Assembly: GCA_026874595.1 (NCBI GenBank)
Contig: CM049317.1
Coordinates: 22,142,882-22,206,881, forward strand
Reading direction: 5' to 3'
DNA from: Sipunculus nudus
Lineage: Eukaryota; Annelida; Sipuncula; Golfingiida; Sipunculidae
Length of the DNA stretch: 64,000 bases
Numbering within the stretch: the stretch's first letter is position 1; every line of letters starts with the position of its first letter. Under the pieces are notes generated by a model. It was not told where the DNA came from and ran no database searches. It was given only the letters and a program-made list of their open reading frames with translations. Of the stretch, positions 35,206-47,975 are shown in pieces. The position numbers were made by a program, and so were the translations under genes.

Positions 35206-35889
35206 GAGCTTTTCTAAGCCCCCTGCATTTGATGCATGAATACAACACAAGCAGCCATAACAAGTAATATTTACAAGATAACGGTGGATTCAGAAAATGT
35301 TGTGGGTCTAAAATTTCAAGGTTTTGACATGAAACACTATTTGTGAGGTAAAAAGTATATAAAACTCTGTTGATTTATCATTTTTGACTACATTATTAAT
35401 AGTTCATACAGCACAGGTCATGTACCCTGGCATGTGCTTAATGCACACTCAATGACCATTATTTAAACCAATGACACTGTGAAGTCCTTGTGGAGGCCAT
35501 AAGCTTAGTTACTGATAATGCCCTGTATTAGCAACCTGATTAACTTGAGAGGCTTACTCCTGCAAGACCTAGCAATGCTGAGAAACAGATTAAGACATAT
35601 TAGTGCTTTCAACAGACCTAAGTAACTTTCCCTGGTCTATTCCTGCCACTCACTCATTTAATGGCCTTTCTCCTTTATTATTATGTCTGGGCTATAACTA
35701 ATGACCACTAGTGACCAAGCAAGCCTGGCCAATCCATAGATGTATGGTAATTTTGCATGACAGTTCTGCTCTGTTCATATTTTTGGCATCTCTTGTCTAA
35801 AATTGCTTATAATACATGGATTGTGAAAATAGTGATTATTAACTAATCAAGGCACTCTCCATGGCACAGAAGGTGGCATTAAGTAGCGT
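35206..35889. other. Non-coding DNA
   Basis: Nothing recognised between the LINE remnant and the SINE fragment. Confidence 0.4.
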
Positions 35890-36030
35890 CTAGAGGTGGA
35901 TGAAAACTGCTGACCTGGAGAAAACCACTGACCATGGATGGTCCACTACAACCAACTTTCACAGTCATGAAGGGGATCAAATCCAGGAGAGCTGGATCCG
36001 AGTGTTTTACCCCTCAACTGTCAAGGCCCG
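35890..36030 (-). mobile_element. tRNA-derived SINE fragment, family 2
   Basis: This stretch matches 39030-39187 in order: GGAGAAAACCACTGACCATGGATGG..CCACTACAACC, then ATGAAGG..ATC, then GTGTTTTACCCCTCAACTGT and CAAGGCC. On the minus strand it starts with a tRNA-like head (GGCCTTGACAGTTGAGGGGT, then a B-box-like GGATTTGATCC). It creates a spurious 64-codon frame. Confidence 0.65.
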
Positions 36031-36345
36031 CTGTTCTCATGACCATATATATAATTTTCAAATTCAACATAAATTGAATTGTCCAGATGAGTAACCCCAC
36101 AATGAGTTCATGATCCTAATGTCTTGGATGTACTATATTTCTCTAAGACACATTTTTATAATTTTTGTTAACAAATTCTGATTTAGCTAAAAAATGTCCA
36201 TACAAATATAAATATATATATTAAAAACATAATATATTTCAATCAATTTAACAGATATTGAATACTGAAGAAAAAGTGAACACCACTTATGATTGGCGAT
36301 ATTATTATTATTAGATATATTATCACATTTAAACATATTCAAAAC
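36031..36345. other. Non-coding AT-rich DNA
   Basis: Nothing recognised. Confidence 0.4.
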
Positions 36346-37200
36346 CAGGGTTGCAGATTTTAGACAGTTTTAGCCACAGAGAGTGGCTAAAACAAATTGA
36401 GACCCAGTAGACAGTCTAACGATCAAGGCCTTTAAAGGTCTTCCATGTAGTTATCATAAATTATGACATTCCAGTTATTTACATAACAATGAACAACTAA
36501 CACCAAGTAGAGGAAGTCAAATATTTAAGTTGAGACTCTATAGTGTAATTAACCATGCTGTGATCACTCCTGGTTTGAGATTTCACAGACATTTTAAAAT
36601 TTGTTGAACTTTCAGAGTTTCTGTTATCTTAGAGTTTAAGTATAAGGGGTGTTTTTTTGGTAAGATTTCATAACCAACTGGCATTCCTGTTGTAATTAGG
36701 GCCCAATGAAGTCATAATTTAATTCCTGAAAGGTGGTAGGCCTATTCATATACTTGTGAATTACTCCAAGGGTGCTGCTCAGTGACCAAAGGTGCTGGAT
36801 TGATAGTCGAGGTGAAAAACTCTCCATGGAAAATGTTTCCATTATTTATGCTTGATCAATATTTCATATATTTTTTTTATATTCCAGCAGGATATTACAT
36901 TACCGTGATGTAATATGTATTTAAAATGTTTAAATATAATAAACATATATGTTTATTAACTTTCTGCTTCAATGTTATAATTTTTTTTTCCATGAGATTA
37001 TTATATTTAAAAATAACACTTTACTCTGCTGTGTGTATTCTAACAATCAGCATCTTCTATAAGCACTACACTAATTTTAAATTTTTTAGTTTTATGCCTT
37101 TAAAATTTAACCAACAAAAAGTGGTTAAAACCTAGTTTTAGCCTGTTTTAGACATGGATATTGGCTAAAACAGGTTTTAGCTGGATAAACCCGACCCCAG
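36346..37200. mobile_element. Putative hAT-type non-autonomous element
   Basis: The left end starts CAGGGTTGCAGATTTTAGAC with repeated GTTTTAGCCA blocks. The right end is an inverted version with TTGGCTAAAACAGG and ends ACCCCAG. The flanks TTCAAAAC and TTAAAACT are only loosely alike, so the target duplication is not firm. The interior is AT-rich with no transposase. hAT is suggested by the CAGGG terminus and overall form. Confidence 0.5.
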
Positions 37201-39029
37201 TTAAAACTGAAAGAGAGAGGCTATCACAGAATCCTTAAAAATCTCCATAAATCCACAATATAATTCAGCCAACAATTCTTTAGACTAAAAAATTAACAAA
37301 TTTACCAAAAGAGAAATGATACACAGGATGTTCTGTTATAAAATTATGGTAGCAGAGGCAGTAAGTTGTATAAAAAGTGATATCAGATAGAGCTCTATGA
37401 CTTTCTTAAGCCATTTGATAAGACACAAACATCTGAGGTATATCCCACATAACCCTGAGTGTTTGAACTGTCCATGCCTTGCCAGGTGCCCAGTTGCTGC
37501 GTACACTAACCTCAAGTCGTGAGATTCTTGAGGATGCCATGTCAACCAACAGCTCAACAATGTCAGTGCTACCAGATCCACAAGTGTCTCCACTACACAG
37601 GACCGATCTATCTGCATAATCTCATGTGTTATAAAAAACCTGTCTCCTCGCTGTTTGTTTCCACGCTAATGTAATCAACCAGTGTGGACTAACTTTCAAA
37701 GAGTTCCAGGCACAATAGCATGTAAAACTTACAAGGCTCATTTATTTCCATAAATGTTATTTTATTCAAGGGTGTTAAACGATTTATTTTTTAGCAGATG
37801 CTTGAGGCAATATAATCATAAAAAGACCAATTTTATTATACTAGGACATTGTAGGTATAATTCTTGTTTTTCTAATCACTGAACTATATGAAAAATCAAT
37901 GAAACAATTGAATATTTTTCAATACAGATTTGTAAAAAATTACTTTTCCACAATATCTACATTTCAGGCTTTTTGTGTACTTATATTTCAAGTAAACACT
38001 TCTTGACTTTCAGGATTTTGAAAAATACATGATGCCTAAATCATTTTTCAATTAGCAAAATACATAACACAGTAGTAGTTAATTGTTTGGGATCTGAGTT
38101 ACCTGGATCGTATAAAAGGGAACATGAAAAGTGGTCCTATTTGTGGGGGTAGTCACAATTGGAAAGTGGTCGAAAGGCGGGGTTCCTCAGTATAATATGA
38201 TATATACTGTGGTTGCCATTTTATTTGCCAGGGTTTCAAATTTGCTATATTCGCAAAATTAGAATTATGACAAAAATGAAACTTTTATGAATAAAAATCC
38301 TAAAGGTGAGGGCAAGTTGTAAGGTAAAAGACTTAGTCTTAGTCTTAGGCTGGGTTAGTGTGGGACAGAATTTCTGTGGGTCGAGTTGACATGAGCACGT
38401 GTTATCCAGCCTGATATGGATGAGTCACAGAACTGGTGCAGTTTATTTAAGATGGAGATGTATCAGCCCCTTCAAGAAATAATGTCAAATATGACAGGAT
38501 TCACGGTAAAATAAAAAAAAATTATCTTCCCAGTTCAAAATTTGCAGCATTCCTGACAGATCAAAACCAATAATGGGCATTTCCATGTTGTAGTCACAGA
38601 GGAGTTGTGTGACAACTGTTGAGTGCTACCACTGTCAATTAAAACTAAGATGTGTGTTTTATGTACTTACTTTAAGGAGATTGAAATTCACTGAAACTCT
38701 TATAAAAGCAGACAACAAGGGATGAATTGAATGAGCTTGGATGGTTTCAAGGCATGCTGTCTGCTCATATAATTTGGATACTTCATTGTATACTACATGC
38801 AGAAGATAGTATGGTCAAATGAGGTCATGTATAAAATTTCTCATAACTCTGACACTGACTGAAAGTAAAGTCGGCACTCTGACTCATGCCCATCACAGGT
38901 TTCCAGAAAATCTGGTCCCTACTAGCTCCCTCAGCAAAAACAAAGTTTGACAGGTTGAGTAGGTTTTACAGTTACATATTTAAGGTGAAAGTAAAAGACA
39001 CTGATAAGAGTTCAACTGTTTAAGATCAT
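37201..39029. other. Non-coding DNA; unassigned 93-codon open frame
   Basis: A minus-strand frame at 37336-37617 overlaps two plus-strand frames of moderate length in the same GC-richer block. One of these, about 37478-37618, ends HRTDLSA. None is a recognisable domain. A fragment near 38100-38200 (AAGTGGTC, GGGGTTCCTCAGTATAA) may be the remnant of a pogo-like MITE. Confidence 0.3.
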
Positions 39030-39187
39030 AGTGAGACAGGTGGAGGAAACCAGAGAACCCGGAGAGAACCACCCACCTTGGACGGGCCACTACAACCCAT
39101 TCTAATCATGATGGCAGAACATAGGATGGAATCCGGGTTGCCAGCAGTGAAGGCCGGGTGTTTTACTGCTCAGCTGTCCAGGCCTTA
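39030..39187 (-). mobile_element. tRNA-derived SINE fragment, family 2
   Basis: On the minus strand this starts GGCCTGGACAGCTGAGCAGT (A-box region) and continues to CAACCCGGATTCCATCC (B-box-like). A body follows with GTTGTAGTGGCCCGTCCAAG and CTCCGGGTTCTCTGGTTTCC. The last block resembles a widely shared SINE body motif. It is homologous to 35890-36030. Confidence 0.7.
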
Positions 39188-40189
39188 ACACTGATAACTC
39201 CTAATCTTGAAAGCAGCATAATTAAATTATAACTGTAGCCTCAACTTGCATGTTTTATTTGTAATAAAAAAAGAACCTGAGTGATATGGGTTACCTTATT
39301 AAAACTATAATTTCAAACTTGCATCAGTGGTGCTTTTTGTTTGATCCAAAGACCTTGGAAACAATCACATACTGCTGTTCATTTATTTGTGTCCCATATC
39401 TGTTTATAGCATGTGAATTAATCAGGGTTGAGGTTTGGTTCAGGTAAGGAAATGTGACATGATACAGGACCAGGTAAAGGTAAGGGCTTAAAGAATCCTT
39501 AATGGGTACCTATGTACAGATTATTTGAATAAATTCAAATACATTTTAACTTATGTTAAACTTAAACTGTCCATTTGTTGATTTTTATCTATTTTAAATA
39601 AATTGCAAATTAATCAGTAAATTTAATATGCAGTGATATGATATTGGTCATATTGTTAATTTTTAATTACTCAATTAAAATAACTCCATTTATTTTTTTT
39701 TATATTTAATAATTAATATATTAGTTATATTTATTTGTAATAAAATAATATTACTGTTATTAATAGAATATTGATACTGCCATCCTGACAATTATATTAT
39801 TGTATAGGTCAGTAAGAATGGACAGCACAAGGGCTTCTATGTGAATTCGATTTTTATAACCTAAAAAAAAATAAAAAAAGATAGGCTCGAGTTCACTGTC
39901 GATGACCAAATATAAGTCTAGAACTACATTAATCAGTTATCTGTTATGTCTCCTTTTAATTCGTTTAATCACTGTATATCAGTGTCAATGTAATGTTTTA
40001 GACATTCTCAGTACTATAGTAATACAATATTATTAGTATTTTAATTAAATATTAGAAAAAATGTCTAACGAGTAACAGTGTTCTGTACAATACAAAACTG
40101 TCAATAGTACAGTCTAAAGTAGTAAAGATTGTGCTAAAACAGCCCACTGTTCTTACAAGTGACTTTGCAGGCCAGGCAATGAGGACCAA
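39188..40189. other. Non-coding AT-rich DNA
   Basis: Very AT-rich, with no exon or element recognised. Confidence 0.4.
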
Positions 40190-40900
40190 TCAGTGACAAC
40201 ACTGATGGCAATTAGCGCTAATTAGCGAGAAGTGATTCACCGAGCCCACGGTGATGAGACTGAACAGACAGCGAGAGTAACGTTACCGGCCGGAACTCTC
40301 GCATCGCCTTGCCAACAATGTCAACTAACATGGCGACCATTTCAATACCTGAGGCTTCACTAATCAACTTTCAATGCCCTCACACTCTCATTAACGCAAT
40401 TAAGAACAATATCATCATCCTCTTTTGTAAAAAACACAATTTGAGTGTTTATATACACTGGTGATGTTGGCATGATATAGGAATGCGAAGTTGTAATCAT
40501 TAATCAGGAATCAAAGTGAGATCGTGATATCAGGCAATTTGACGTTCCAGTGTAAACAACACCTGTGGATCTTCGTTTTGATATATCAGAATTTGTGATT
40601 TTACACGTAATGAACCAATGTATCTGATTACAAGTTAAAGTTTATTTATAATAAGTGTTCATACTTACATGTAAGAGCGTATTTAATCCCTGTCTTACGG
40701 ATAATTACATGATAATCCGGGGCAAAGTTGCACGAACTGTCCGCTCGATTCGGCTGTATTCGTTTCAAGATGGCGGCGATATGTCCCTGGGCGCCATATT
40801 CAACCTCCTGTCAATCATCCATAACGCGCACCTGCCATTGGGCAAACTAGATTCCTGACGTCAGGGCCTAATCCCTCCTAAGGACGGGCCACTGGTGAAG
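40190..40900. promoter_or_regulatory. Candidate promoter region (GC-rich, YY1-like and CRE motifs)
   Basis: This patch is clearly richer in G, C and CpG than the flanking tens of kilobases. It contains AAGATGGCGGC at 40767-40777, a strong match to the YY1 site common just downstream of metazoan housekeeping start sites. It also contains a perfect TGACGTCA cAMP-response palindrome at 40856-40863, and GTTACCGGCCGG-type CpG clusters near 40285. No exon could be tied to it. It could drive the minus-strand DCX gene, whose 5'UTR must begin to the right of 15.3 kb, or an unseen transcript on the plus strand. Confidence 0.45.
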
Positions 40901-41844
40901 GTGCCAAATTAAACATGCTCATTTATACTTGTTATTGCTCTTGAACCTGGGGCCGCCTGCCCTGCCTTATGCTTCATTAAATAGATATGGGCACAATAAA
41001 CATTAATTTCTGCCTACCACTCAGCTCTCGGAAGCGACAACACTTGACTGGAATTTATATAAGCACACCGGCTTGGTGTTATGGCTATATATTGCTTATG
41101 GAAGATATATAAAGCTATTGGACGAATGAAGCAGGATTATAGATCGGGATATTATGTTAGAATTTGTCTAAGAAAATGGGCATTGCCGTGATATTATGCC
41201 GCGCACTGGTTATCATACAGTTAATATATATTTGTTATTGATTTATTATTATTATTATTAGGCTTATTATTATTATCATCATCATCATATACATATACAG
41301 TGATTAATTTTGTCAATGTTTTTGCTTTCATTGTTGGTCTTTTAATTATGTATATTAAAAATGAAAAACAAGTTGGTTTGCCGATTCCGTTTGTGATTTT
41401 AATTGCAATGTGTAACTGCATATATTACGATAAGTTTTAGTATAGTTACAATAATATAGATCTTAAGGCTTGATAAAATTTCAAAACTACTACTGAAGTT
41501 TAGAAAAGACACTTAACTGGAGATTAAATATACTATCTGACATCGTAGACAACCTGGTGCAACTCGTCGTGGTATATTATATTGCAGGTATTTATCACTA
41601 AACACGATTTATTATTAATGTACACATTTTTTTCGGACTCGAAGGTGTCTTCTCATCAACTTAAAAGACATCTAACCAAAACCATAAGAACGCCGCAATT
41701 ATTCTAATGTCTGTTACAGAAAAGGAAATATGAGCTGCATTTCAGTCTGTCAGAAATTATCACAAATTGCAGTCATTTTGTCTTTGCTTTAGAACACATT
41801 CCTTAGTTATTTCTGACAGGACGATTTCACAAGTCGTGACAGTG

Positions 41845-41845
<1 letters not shown>

Positions 41846-41898
<53 letters not shown>
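41846..41898. repeat. (AT)n microsatellite
   Basis: Uninterrupted AT dinucleotide tract of about 26 units. Confidence 0.95.
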
Positions 41899-41901
<3 letters not shown>

Positions 41902-44628
41902 TAATTTACGCGTTTCTGCAACAGTGTGCCATTGGGGAACCCAGCCACTATAAGCGCATATAGATACTTGGATACAAATGAGAAATAGTAAGTTTGAATG
42001 AAACTGACATCTTAGGACTTAAACAGTAAAACATGGGATTAGAGTAATATATAATATCCCTCGCTTTTGAAAGTCCAAAACCAATTCTCGCAAAAGGTTA
42101 TTGTTGGACCATCTATTCTTACCGTATATAGTCTTGTTCCGGCCCTAACAACATGCATTAGTGAAACCCCTATAAGAACCAGCAACTATATAATTAAATG
42201 TGAACCATGCATTATTATAACAAATTGAAATTTACAAAAGACATTCCACAAGCTTATCGCATGTTCCTTAATTCCTTTCTTTCTTTTCTTTCATAGAAGG
42301 AAAATTAGACAGTCTCCTGATATATACACGTACACTACCCCCTCCCTGCACCTCCTCGCTTATTAGTGTGGGGCCTATGTGGCCGAGACACCCTACATTT
42401 TTGTGACCATTAGGGCCTTAACCTTTGCAAAAGAAAATGGTGTCAATTTTTCTATTCGGATTTAGTCTTTTTTTTCCCAATTCAAATTTGATTTTAGAGC
42501 ATTTAAAGCATTTTAAACCTAACATAACATCTGAAAATGGTCATAAACTCATAATAACTTCAACTAGACACATGCATAAAGACATAATTAAGACGTTTAT
42601 TACAAATTTAGAGAGCACTTATAGAGCGCACACATCCGTAAGCACCTGAATCCGCACCAACATCACCTAAACATTTAACAGACTAACCATAAAAAAAAAT
42701 AATCAGTTGTCCCTTGGCCGATCTTCCACTATTAAACATAATTTCATTGAAATCTATATCGAAAAAAATATACGTAGAGACAGCATACATGGTATTCTTG
42801 GGTTGTTTGCCCAATAGGTATGTCGGACCACTTGTTGATTTCAGGTATATACGTAGCTTCTATCGTATATAATATGACTCCGTGTTCCCTGGTTATCACT
42901 ATAGTGGATAAATATTAGCTTAATTTATTTAGAACATATGTTAATGACACTTTTATATATATACTTCCATTATGATTTTGTTATTTTCGTCAATCCATCA
43001 TTATATCACCGACATTATTATCCCACTTGCTTAAAGTGAAAGCCCAGAAGCCCGTCTCTTTCGGTTAGTTTATCCAAAAACTATATCTGAATGTTCCTAA
43101 TTAATTGTAAGGAGTTTTGTGGATGTTTTGGTTATTAACTCAGAAGACAATTATAAATGATTAGGCGGATGATTATTTTTTTTAATATTTTGTGACTAGT
43201 CAGCAGACATAAGGGGTATGAAACATGTCATTTAGGAGCAAATATACCTTTTGCGGAGCATTTGTTTCCATATAAGTCAATTTACTCCTCGTTTATAATC
43301 ATTTGTAAGCTGTGGACATCAAGTATAGTTTACAGCAGACAAGTATTTTCAGAATGAGACATACAGAGGAAAGATAAACTAAGAATGAAAAGTATATGTT
43401 TGGATGAAGAAAGCATTAAAGACTCTGCAAGGGGAAGTCCCACAGGAAATCTTTTAGAAAATGCATCAAAATTTAAATAAAGCTCTGTTACAGGAAACAA
43501 ACACTGAGTTATATATATATCGTGTTCTCTTACGTGTTTGCACATGATCTTTTTTCCCATCTTAACCCATCCCTTCTCCTGCAGGTCATTTTTTAAAATG
43601 ATTCCCTTAGCGGGCTAATTTTTTCCACATTTCTGAGAATTTGAATTTTGGACATTTAGGTTATACAATGATACAAGTATACTAAAACAAAATAAATCTT
43701 CACAGAAACAAGAAAAGACAAAAGGAAATTGTAAAAGCTGGTTATTATTTAATTCTTGTCCCATTTTCCATTATCCTTAAATCACCTAAACTCTTTTTCA
43801 AATATGAATTAGTTTTTGTCAAAAAATGAAACTCACAGGACATGTATTTATATAAACGCACATGCAATGGCAACATATATAAGCTGTTCAATTCATACGA
43901 GCAAGATCACTGGTACAACTTTTTTTTCATGAAAACAGTTATCTATATAGAGTATATATGATTATATAGTAGCCGGCTGACACTATTAATATAATGCATG
44001 CTAAATTGTATATAAGATTCAAATTAGAATGAAGATAAACTATTTTGATAATTTATGATATCTTATGAAATATGGGATGGCTTTCTCTATAGATATGCTT
44101 TATTTTAGAGTTAATAAATGCAGCGCATGTCAGATGCGGAATGTACAAGAGTGATGTATATAGCCCATGCTGATTGGATATTAATTTTTTTATGTTTTAT
44201 TTATTTTTATTTTATATTCATTTTTATTACCGGATGACTGTATACAAAAAACGGTAGCAATATTTGCAGGCTGGCTTAACTATAATTTCTCTGACACCGT
44301 AATCAAAAATACAGTTTGAGTTTGCGAATAAGTTAAACAACATGTATACCTTATGAAGAAAACATATGCCTTGAATGCAATTAAAGTCTTGCATTTCTTA
44401 TTTTTTTACATATTAAGCCTTTTTCGTCATTATTATTATTTTAATTTTAATAAATGCAATAGAAATAATTGTTGAATTTATTATGTGAGGATCGATATGG
44501 GGAGAATCAACATTAATGTTGAAGATTACACACACATTTTCTTTTAATTACATTTAACTTTCTTTACATGTGATAGAAAATCATTAATCTTATATAATAT
44601 ACAAAGCCTTCTGTTCGTTCTAACAGCT

Positions 44629-44646
44629 TTATTATTAGCTTTATTA

Positions 44647-44695
<49 letters not shown>
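44629..44695. repeat. (TTA)n microsatellite
   Basis: About 20 uninterrupted trinucleotide units, read as a poly-Asn frame on the minus strand. Confidence 0.95.
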
Positions 44696-44699
<4 letters not shown>

Positions 44700-44817
44700 G
44701 TGTATATATGTATATATACATATATAAATATATATATGAGGGTGTGTGTACACGTGTGTTACAGTTAATCTGTAAATTGCCTGAAATTTTCAGTCAATTT
44801 TCAAGGTGTCTGATTCA

Positions 44818-44864
<47 letters not shown>
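44818..44864. repeat. (AT)n microsatellite
   Basis: About 23 uninterrupted AT units. Confidence 0.95.
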
Positions 44865-44868
<4 letters not shown>

Positions 44869-45485
44869 ACACATACATATATATAAACAGGGGGTCCTTA
44901 GTAAGGAAATGCATTTTTTTTTTTCATTTTGTACCAGTCCGTTGGAAAGAAGAACTTCCACGTTTCCCACATTTTTATACAATTAATGAGAAATGTACAC
45001 ACACAAAAAAAAAAAAGAAATAGCATGCATGCATGGTAACTTGGAAATCTTATATACACTGAAACGTACCCTGACACCCCGCGCTATTATATATGGCCTC
45101 GCAGCGCTGATGAAATCAAAGAGCTCCGTGATTTGCAGAGCAGCAGATTTATGTATATGAGCCATTGAAAAATATTTGGAGATTTGCAGAGCAGCAGATT
45201 TATATTTATAGCCATTGAAAAATATAACTATTTTTGTTTCAACTGTGTATGGATAAAATCTAAAGTTATGTTCATTTGGAAAGTTAATTACAGGTAGAGA
45301 GGTGGGAAGAGGGTATATATGGGAGGGGCTGTTCCCCGTCCCATATTGAAAAAAATTATGAATATGCAATCTTAAGGGTACAATGTTGAAGCCCCTTTAA
45401 AAAAAATATGAGGATTTTCGGTTCCCTAATTGCATAACGCAGTCAAACTTCAGAGGGTGAGAGTTCACCTGTGGAAGGCTATATT

Positions 45486-45831
45486 TAGGGGCGTCAATAT
45501 AGGGGGGATTGGGGGTTTATATACCCCCCACTCAATGTAATCATCCCCCCGCTTTTCAGAGAATAATATTATAATATTGCAAATGAAATATATTAATAAA
45601 TAGAATTAAAGACTTCGGATCCATTAACTAAAAAATGTTATATCTAAACCTTGCTTAGAATTCACAAAATAACTTTTTTTCTAAAACATTATAATTATTT
45701 GAAATATGATTAGGTATATATATATATATATATAGTTGAATATGTCATTTTAGAGACGCTGAAAAAGGTATATATATATGCGCATGCAAAGTCACCCCCC
45801 CCCCACCCTGGAAGAAAAATTGACGCCACTG
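45486..45831. mobile_element. hAT-type MITE with 8-bp target duplication
   Basis: A 346-bp element begins TAGGGGCGTCAAT and ends ATTGACGCCACTG. It is flanked by GCTATATT on the left and GCTATAAT on the right, an 8-bp duplication with one mismatch. Eight-base duplications and CAGKGGCG-type ends are typical of hAT elements. It carries C and G runs just inside the ends. No coding capacity. Confidence 0.75.
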
Positions 45832-46223
45832 GCTATAATATTTATATCTCTTTATAAATTTGGATATTAACGGGAAAGCCCAAACATTCAATCGTTTGTA
45901 ACGTGTTGATACCTATATGGTGAAAATGCGCATTTAGTTTTATAACTTGCAAAATATCATTACTTAATAATAATAATAATAATTTATTTTTTTAAGCGTA
46001 AAATCCATGATGATACATGCTCTAAAACGCTATTACATAACTAGAATACAATCAGCAATCATTAAACATACTATTGTAAGAATATGAAATTAAAGTCCAA
46101 TTGACTAAAATATTACATTCAGAGGCTTACAGAATTAAATAAGACATATAAAATGTTCAAACATTTCACTATCAACAGTATAAAATATCGTACAAAATGA
46201 CTAGGCATAAAAATAGTCCATGA
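45832..46223. other. Non-coding AT-rich DNA
   Basis: Nothing recognised apart from a short (TAA)n run near 45967. Confidence 0.4.
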
Positions 46224-46345
46224 ACAGGGGCGGATCCAGGATTTAGGAAAAGGGGGGGGGGTCCAACCCAGGAGGACAAATGAAAATCCTAAAAAAAAAG
46301 GTCATCAGTTCTGGAAAAGGGGGGTTCAGGCCGCAAAAGCACCCG
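46224..46345 (+). mobile_element. Left end of a hAT-type element
   Basis: CAGGGGCGGATCCAGGATTT is a typical hAT terminus and is followed by a G run and a second GGTCATCAGTTCTGGAAAAGG copy. Possible matching right ends lie at about 48177-48195 (GGATCCGCCACTTG) and 48228-48246 (TGGACCCGCCCCTG), but flanking bases do not form a target duplication with either. Confidence 0.5.
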
Positions 46346-47480
46346 TGATAATCCTCGCCGCAGCATTCTGTATACAGTCGAGCCCGCTTATTGTCATATC
46401 GAAGGTGCATGCTTACATTATGCTAATAACCAGGTTGAGATATCAACGGGCTTCAGCATCGATGTCATTTTGAGTCATAGAATAAGCGTTATGTCTCAAA
46501 TGATATTAAATAAATCGTCAATAAAAAGGGAACAGAAACGTTATTTCATGTTTTTGTTGCACAACAGCATATCAAATTACGTTTATGCGCACCTGACGAT
46601 TTATTTCCTTAAATTTTTGTGCCGCATGTAAAAAAAAAATCCGATTGCAGACTGAAAGTGACGTAGCGTCTGGGTCACGAGGTCAAATGCCTGGGAAAAT
46701 GCGGCACAGTTATAACGTTATGCGTAGGCAAACTTTTTTACTAGATAATTCGTGCATTTTCCCGACTCTTGCATCTTATTTTCTGGATATTTTATAAATG
46801 ACCGAAACTTCCATGATCATCTTTATGATATAGGACTGCATGTTGAAGTTCGGGCAGCGGATATCCTCAAACGATTGTCAAGTTTCTGGGCGTTTGATTT
46901 TTTGGATCGGGATTTGCTTCTAGTGCTCTCAAAACCTCCAGCTTTTCGTGGAACCTTAAAGGGGATTTCCAGCCGTAAACACCGTTAACAGCTCGTGCTT
47001 TATATCATCTCGAGGTGTAAACTGCGGCCTTGCAAAGGTCAGGAGTTCATTATGTATGGCATGTGATCGCAAACATCGCCCATGCTAACATACGAAGAAA
47101 CGCAATGTTCTGTATTAACGGGGTTTAGACATTAATTAGCTAATTGCCGATGAGTGGCCCGCATGCATCACTGCACTTGCCTGCGGCGCACAGGAGGGAG
47201 GTGTAATTGTTTGATACGCCTGACCGATTACAGTCTCTTGGCTTCACTGATTTTTGTGTTGGCGTTTGATGTGATATTAACTGCGAACTGCCATCACTGC
47301 CAAGGGTTCCAAGCATGACAATGACCGGGATTATGACAATATTCCAAGATATTAAACGGTCAGATTTACCATTGTATATATGGGAAATGGTTTTGGATTT
47401 CCTATTTACGTGACAATAAACGGGATTTTCTATTAACCGATATGACACAAAGTGAACTTGACTGTATTTTGCAGTCGATT
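46346..47480. other. Non-coding DNA, no recognised gene
   Basis: A plus-strand 78-codon frame (46752-46988) and a minus-strand 126-codon frame (47140-47520) have no recognisable domain. The latter runs partly into the LINE fragment. Somewhat GC-richer than surroundings; it may be the interior of the hAT element whose left end is at 46224. Confidence 0.35.
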
Positions 47481-47730
47481 TGTTAATGATGAGGGAGTTC
47501 CACACAAGAGTGCATTGCAAAAATCTAATTTAGAAGTAATAAAAGAATGAACTATTTGCTCCAAAGTCTCTCTGTTCACAAACTTTCTTATTTTACTGAT
47601 ATTACGAATATGTACATATGAAGCATTGCAGACTGCCATTACATGGGCTTCCATAGATGCATGATTTAAGTGTAATCCTCGTGGTAATATAATTGATAAT
47701 TTTATGTTCAAGTCGCATGTTAAACTTTGC
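47481..47730 (-). mobile_element. LINE reverse transcriptase fragment
   Basis: Minus-strand translation gives HASMEAHVMAVCNASYVHIR, then NISKIRKFVNRETLEQIVHS and FITSKLDFCNALLCG, ending SLTNRLQN. This is the thumb region of CR1/Jockey/L2-like reverse transcriptases (usual form HIRNIxxIRKxL...LVHAFVxSRLDYCNSLLYGLP). The frame is open over about 80 codons but stops soon after NRLQ and has no upstream RT core, so it is a truncated copy. The first 20 codons of the long frame are contributed by the neighbouring SINE. Confidence 0.85.
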
Positions 47731-47744
47731 ATTTTACCGGCTTC

Positions 47745-47975
47745 TGCAGATGTGGTCCAGGCAGCGCACGAGACTCGGCACAGCACAGATCGCGAGTTCG
47801 AGTATTAGCCTAGGAGCCGTGGGATTTTTCACGGTCGAACTCTGTATAGGCTATATGGAAGCCGTTGCATCACTCACAGGCGAATGCGAATATGTGTGTG
47901 TGTTGGGGGGGGGGGGGGTCTCGGTGTAATGATCCAGCAGTGTAATAACGGAAAGATTCCCTCCCTCAGTATATA
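47745..47975 (+). mobile_element. Diverged SINE related to the 12.4-kb element
   Basis: Shares GATCGNGAGTTCGA (B-box region), GGNTTTTTCACGGTCG, CATCACTCACA and TGANCCAGCA in the same order as the SINE at 12401-12834. A G run interrupts the body. Sequence identity is visibly lower than between target duplications at 12.4 kb, so this is an older or different subfamily copy. Confidence 0.7.

Larger units (their letters stand above)
40901..45485. other. Non-coding DNA rich in microsatellites
   Basis: Holds (ATT)n near 41245-41275, (AT)n at about 41846-41898, (TTA)n at about 44629-44695, (AT)n at about 44818-44864, and a 53-bp tandem duplication at about 45125-45230 (GATTTGCAGAGCAGCAGATT). The asparagine-run and IYIYI-run open frames are produced by these. 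No gene recognised. Confidence 0.5.

Noticed and set aside
40655-40858. 67-codon open frame across the AAGATGGCGGC motif
   Set aside because: No domain, no splice context. The GC-rich sequence is better explained as a promoter.
44544-44753. Poly-asparagine open frame
   Set aside because: Translation of a (TTA)n microsatellite.
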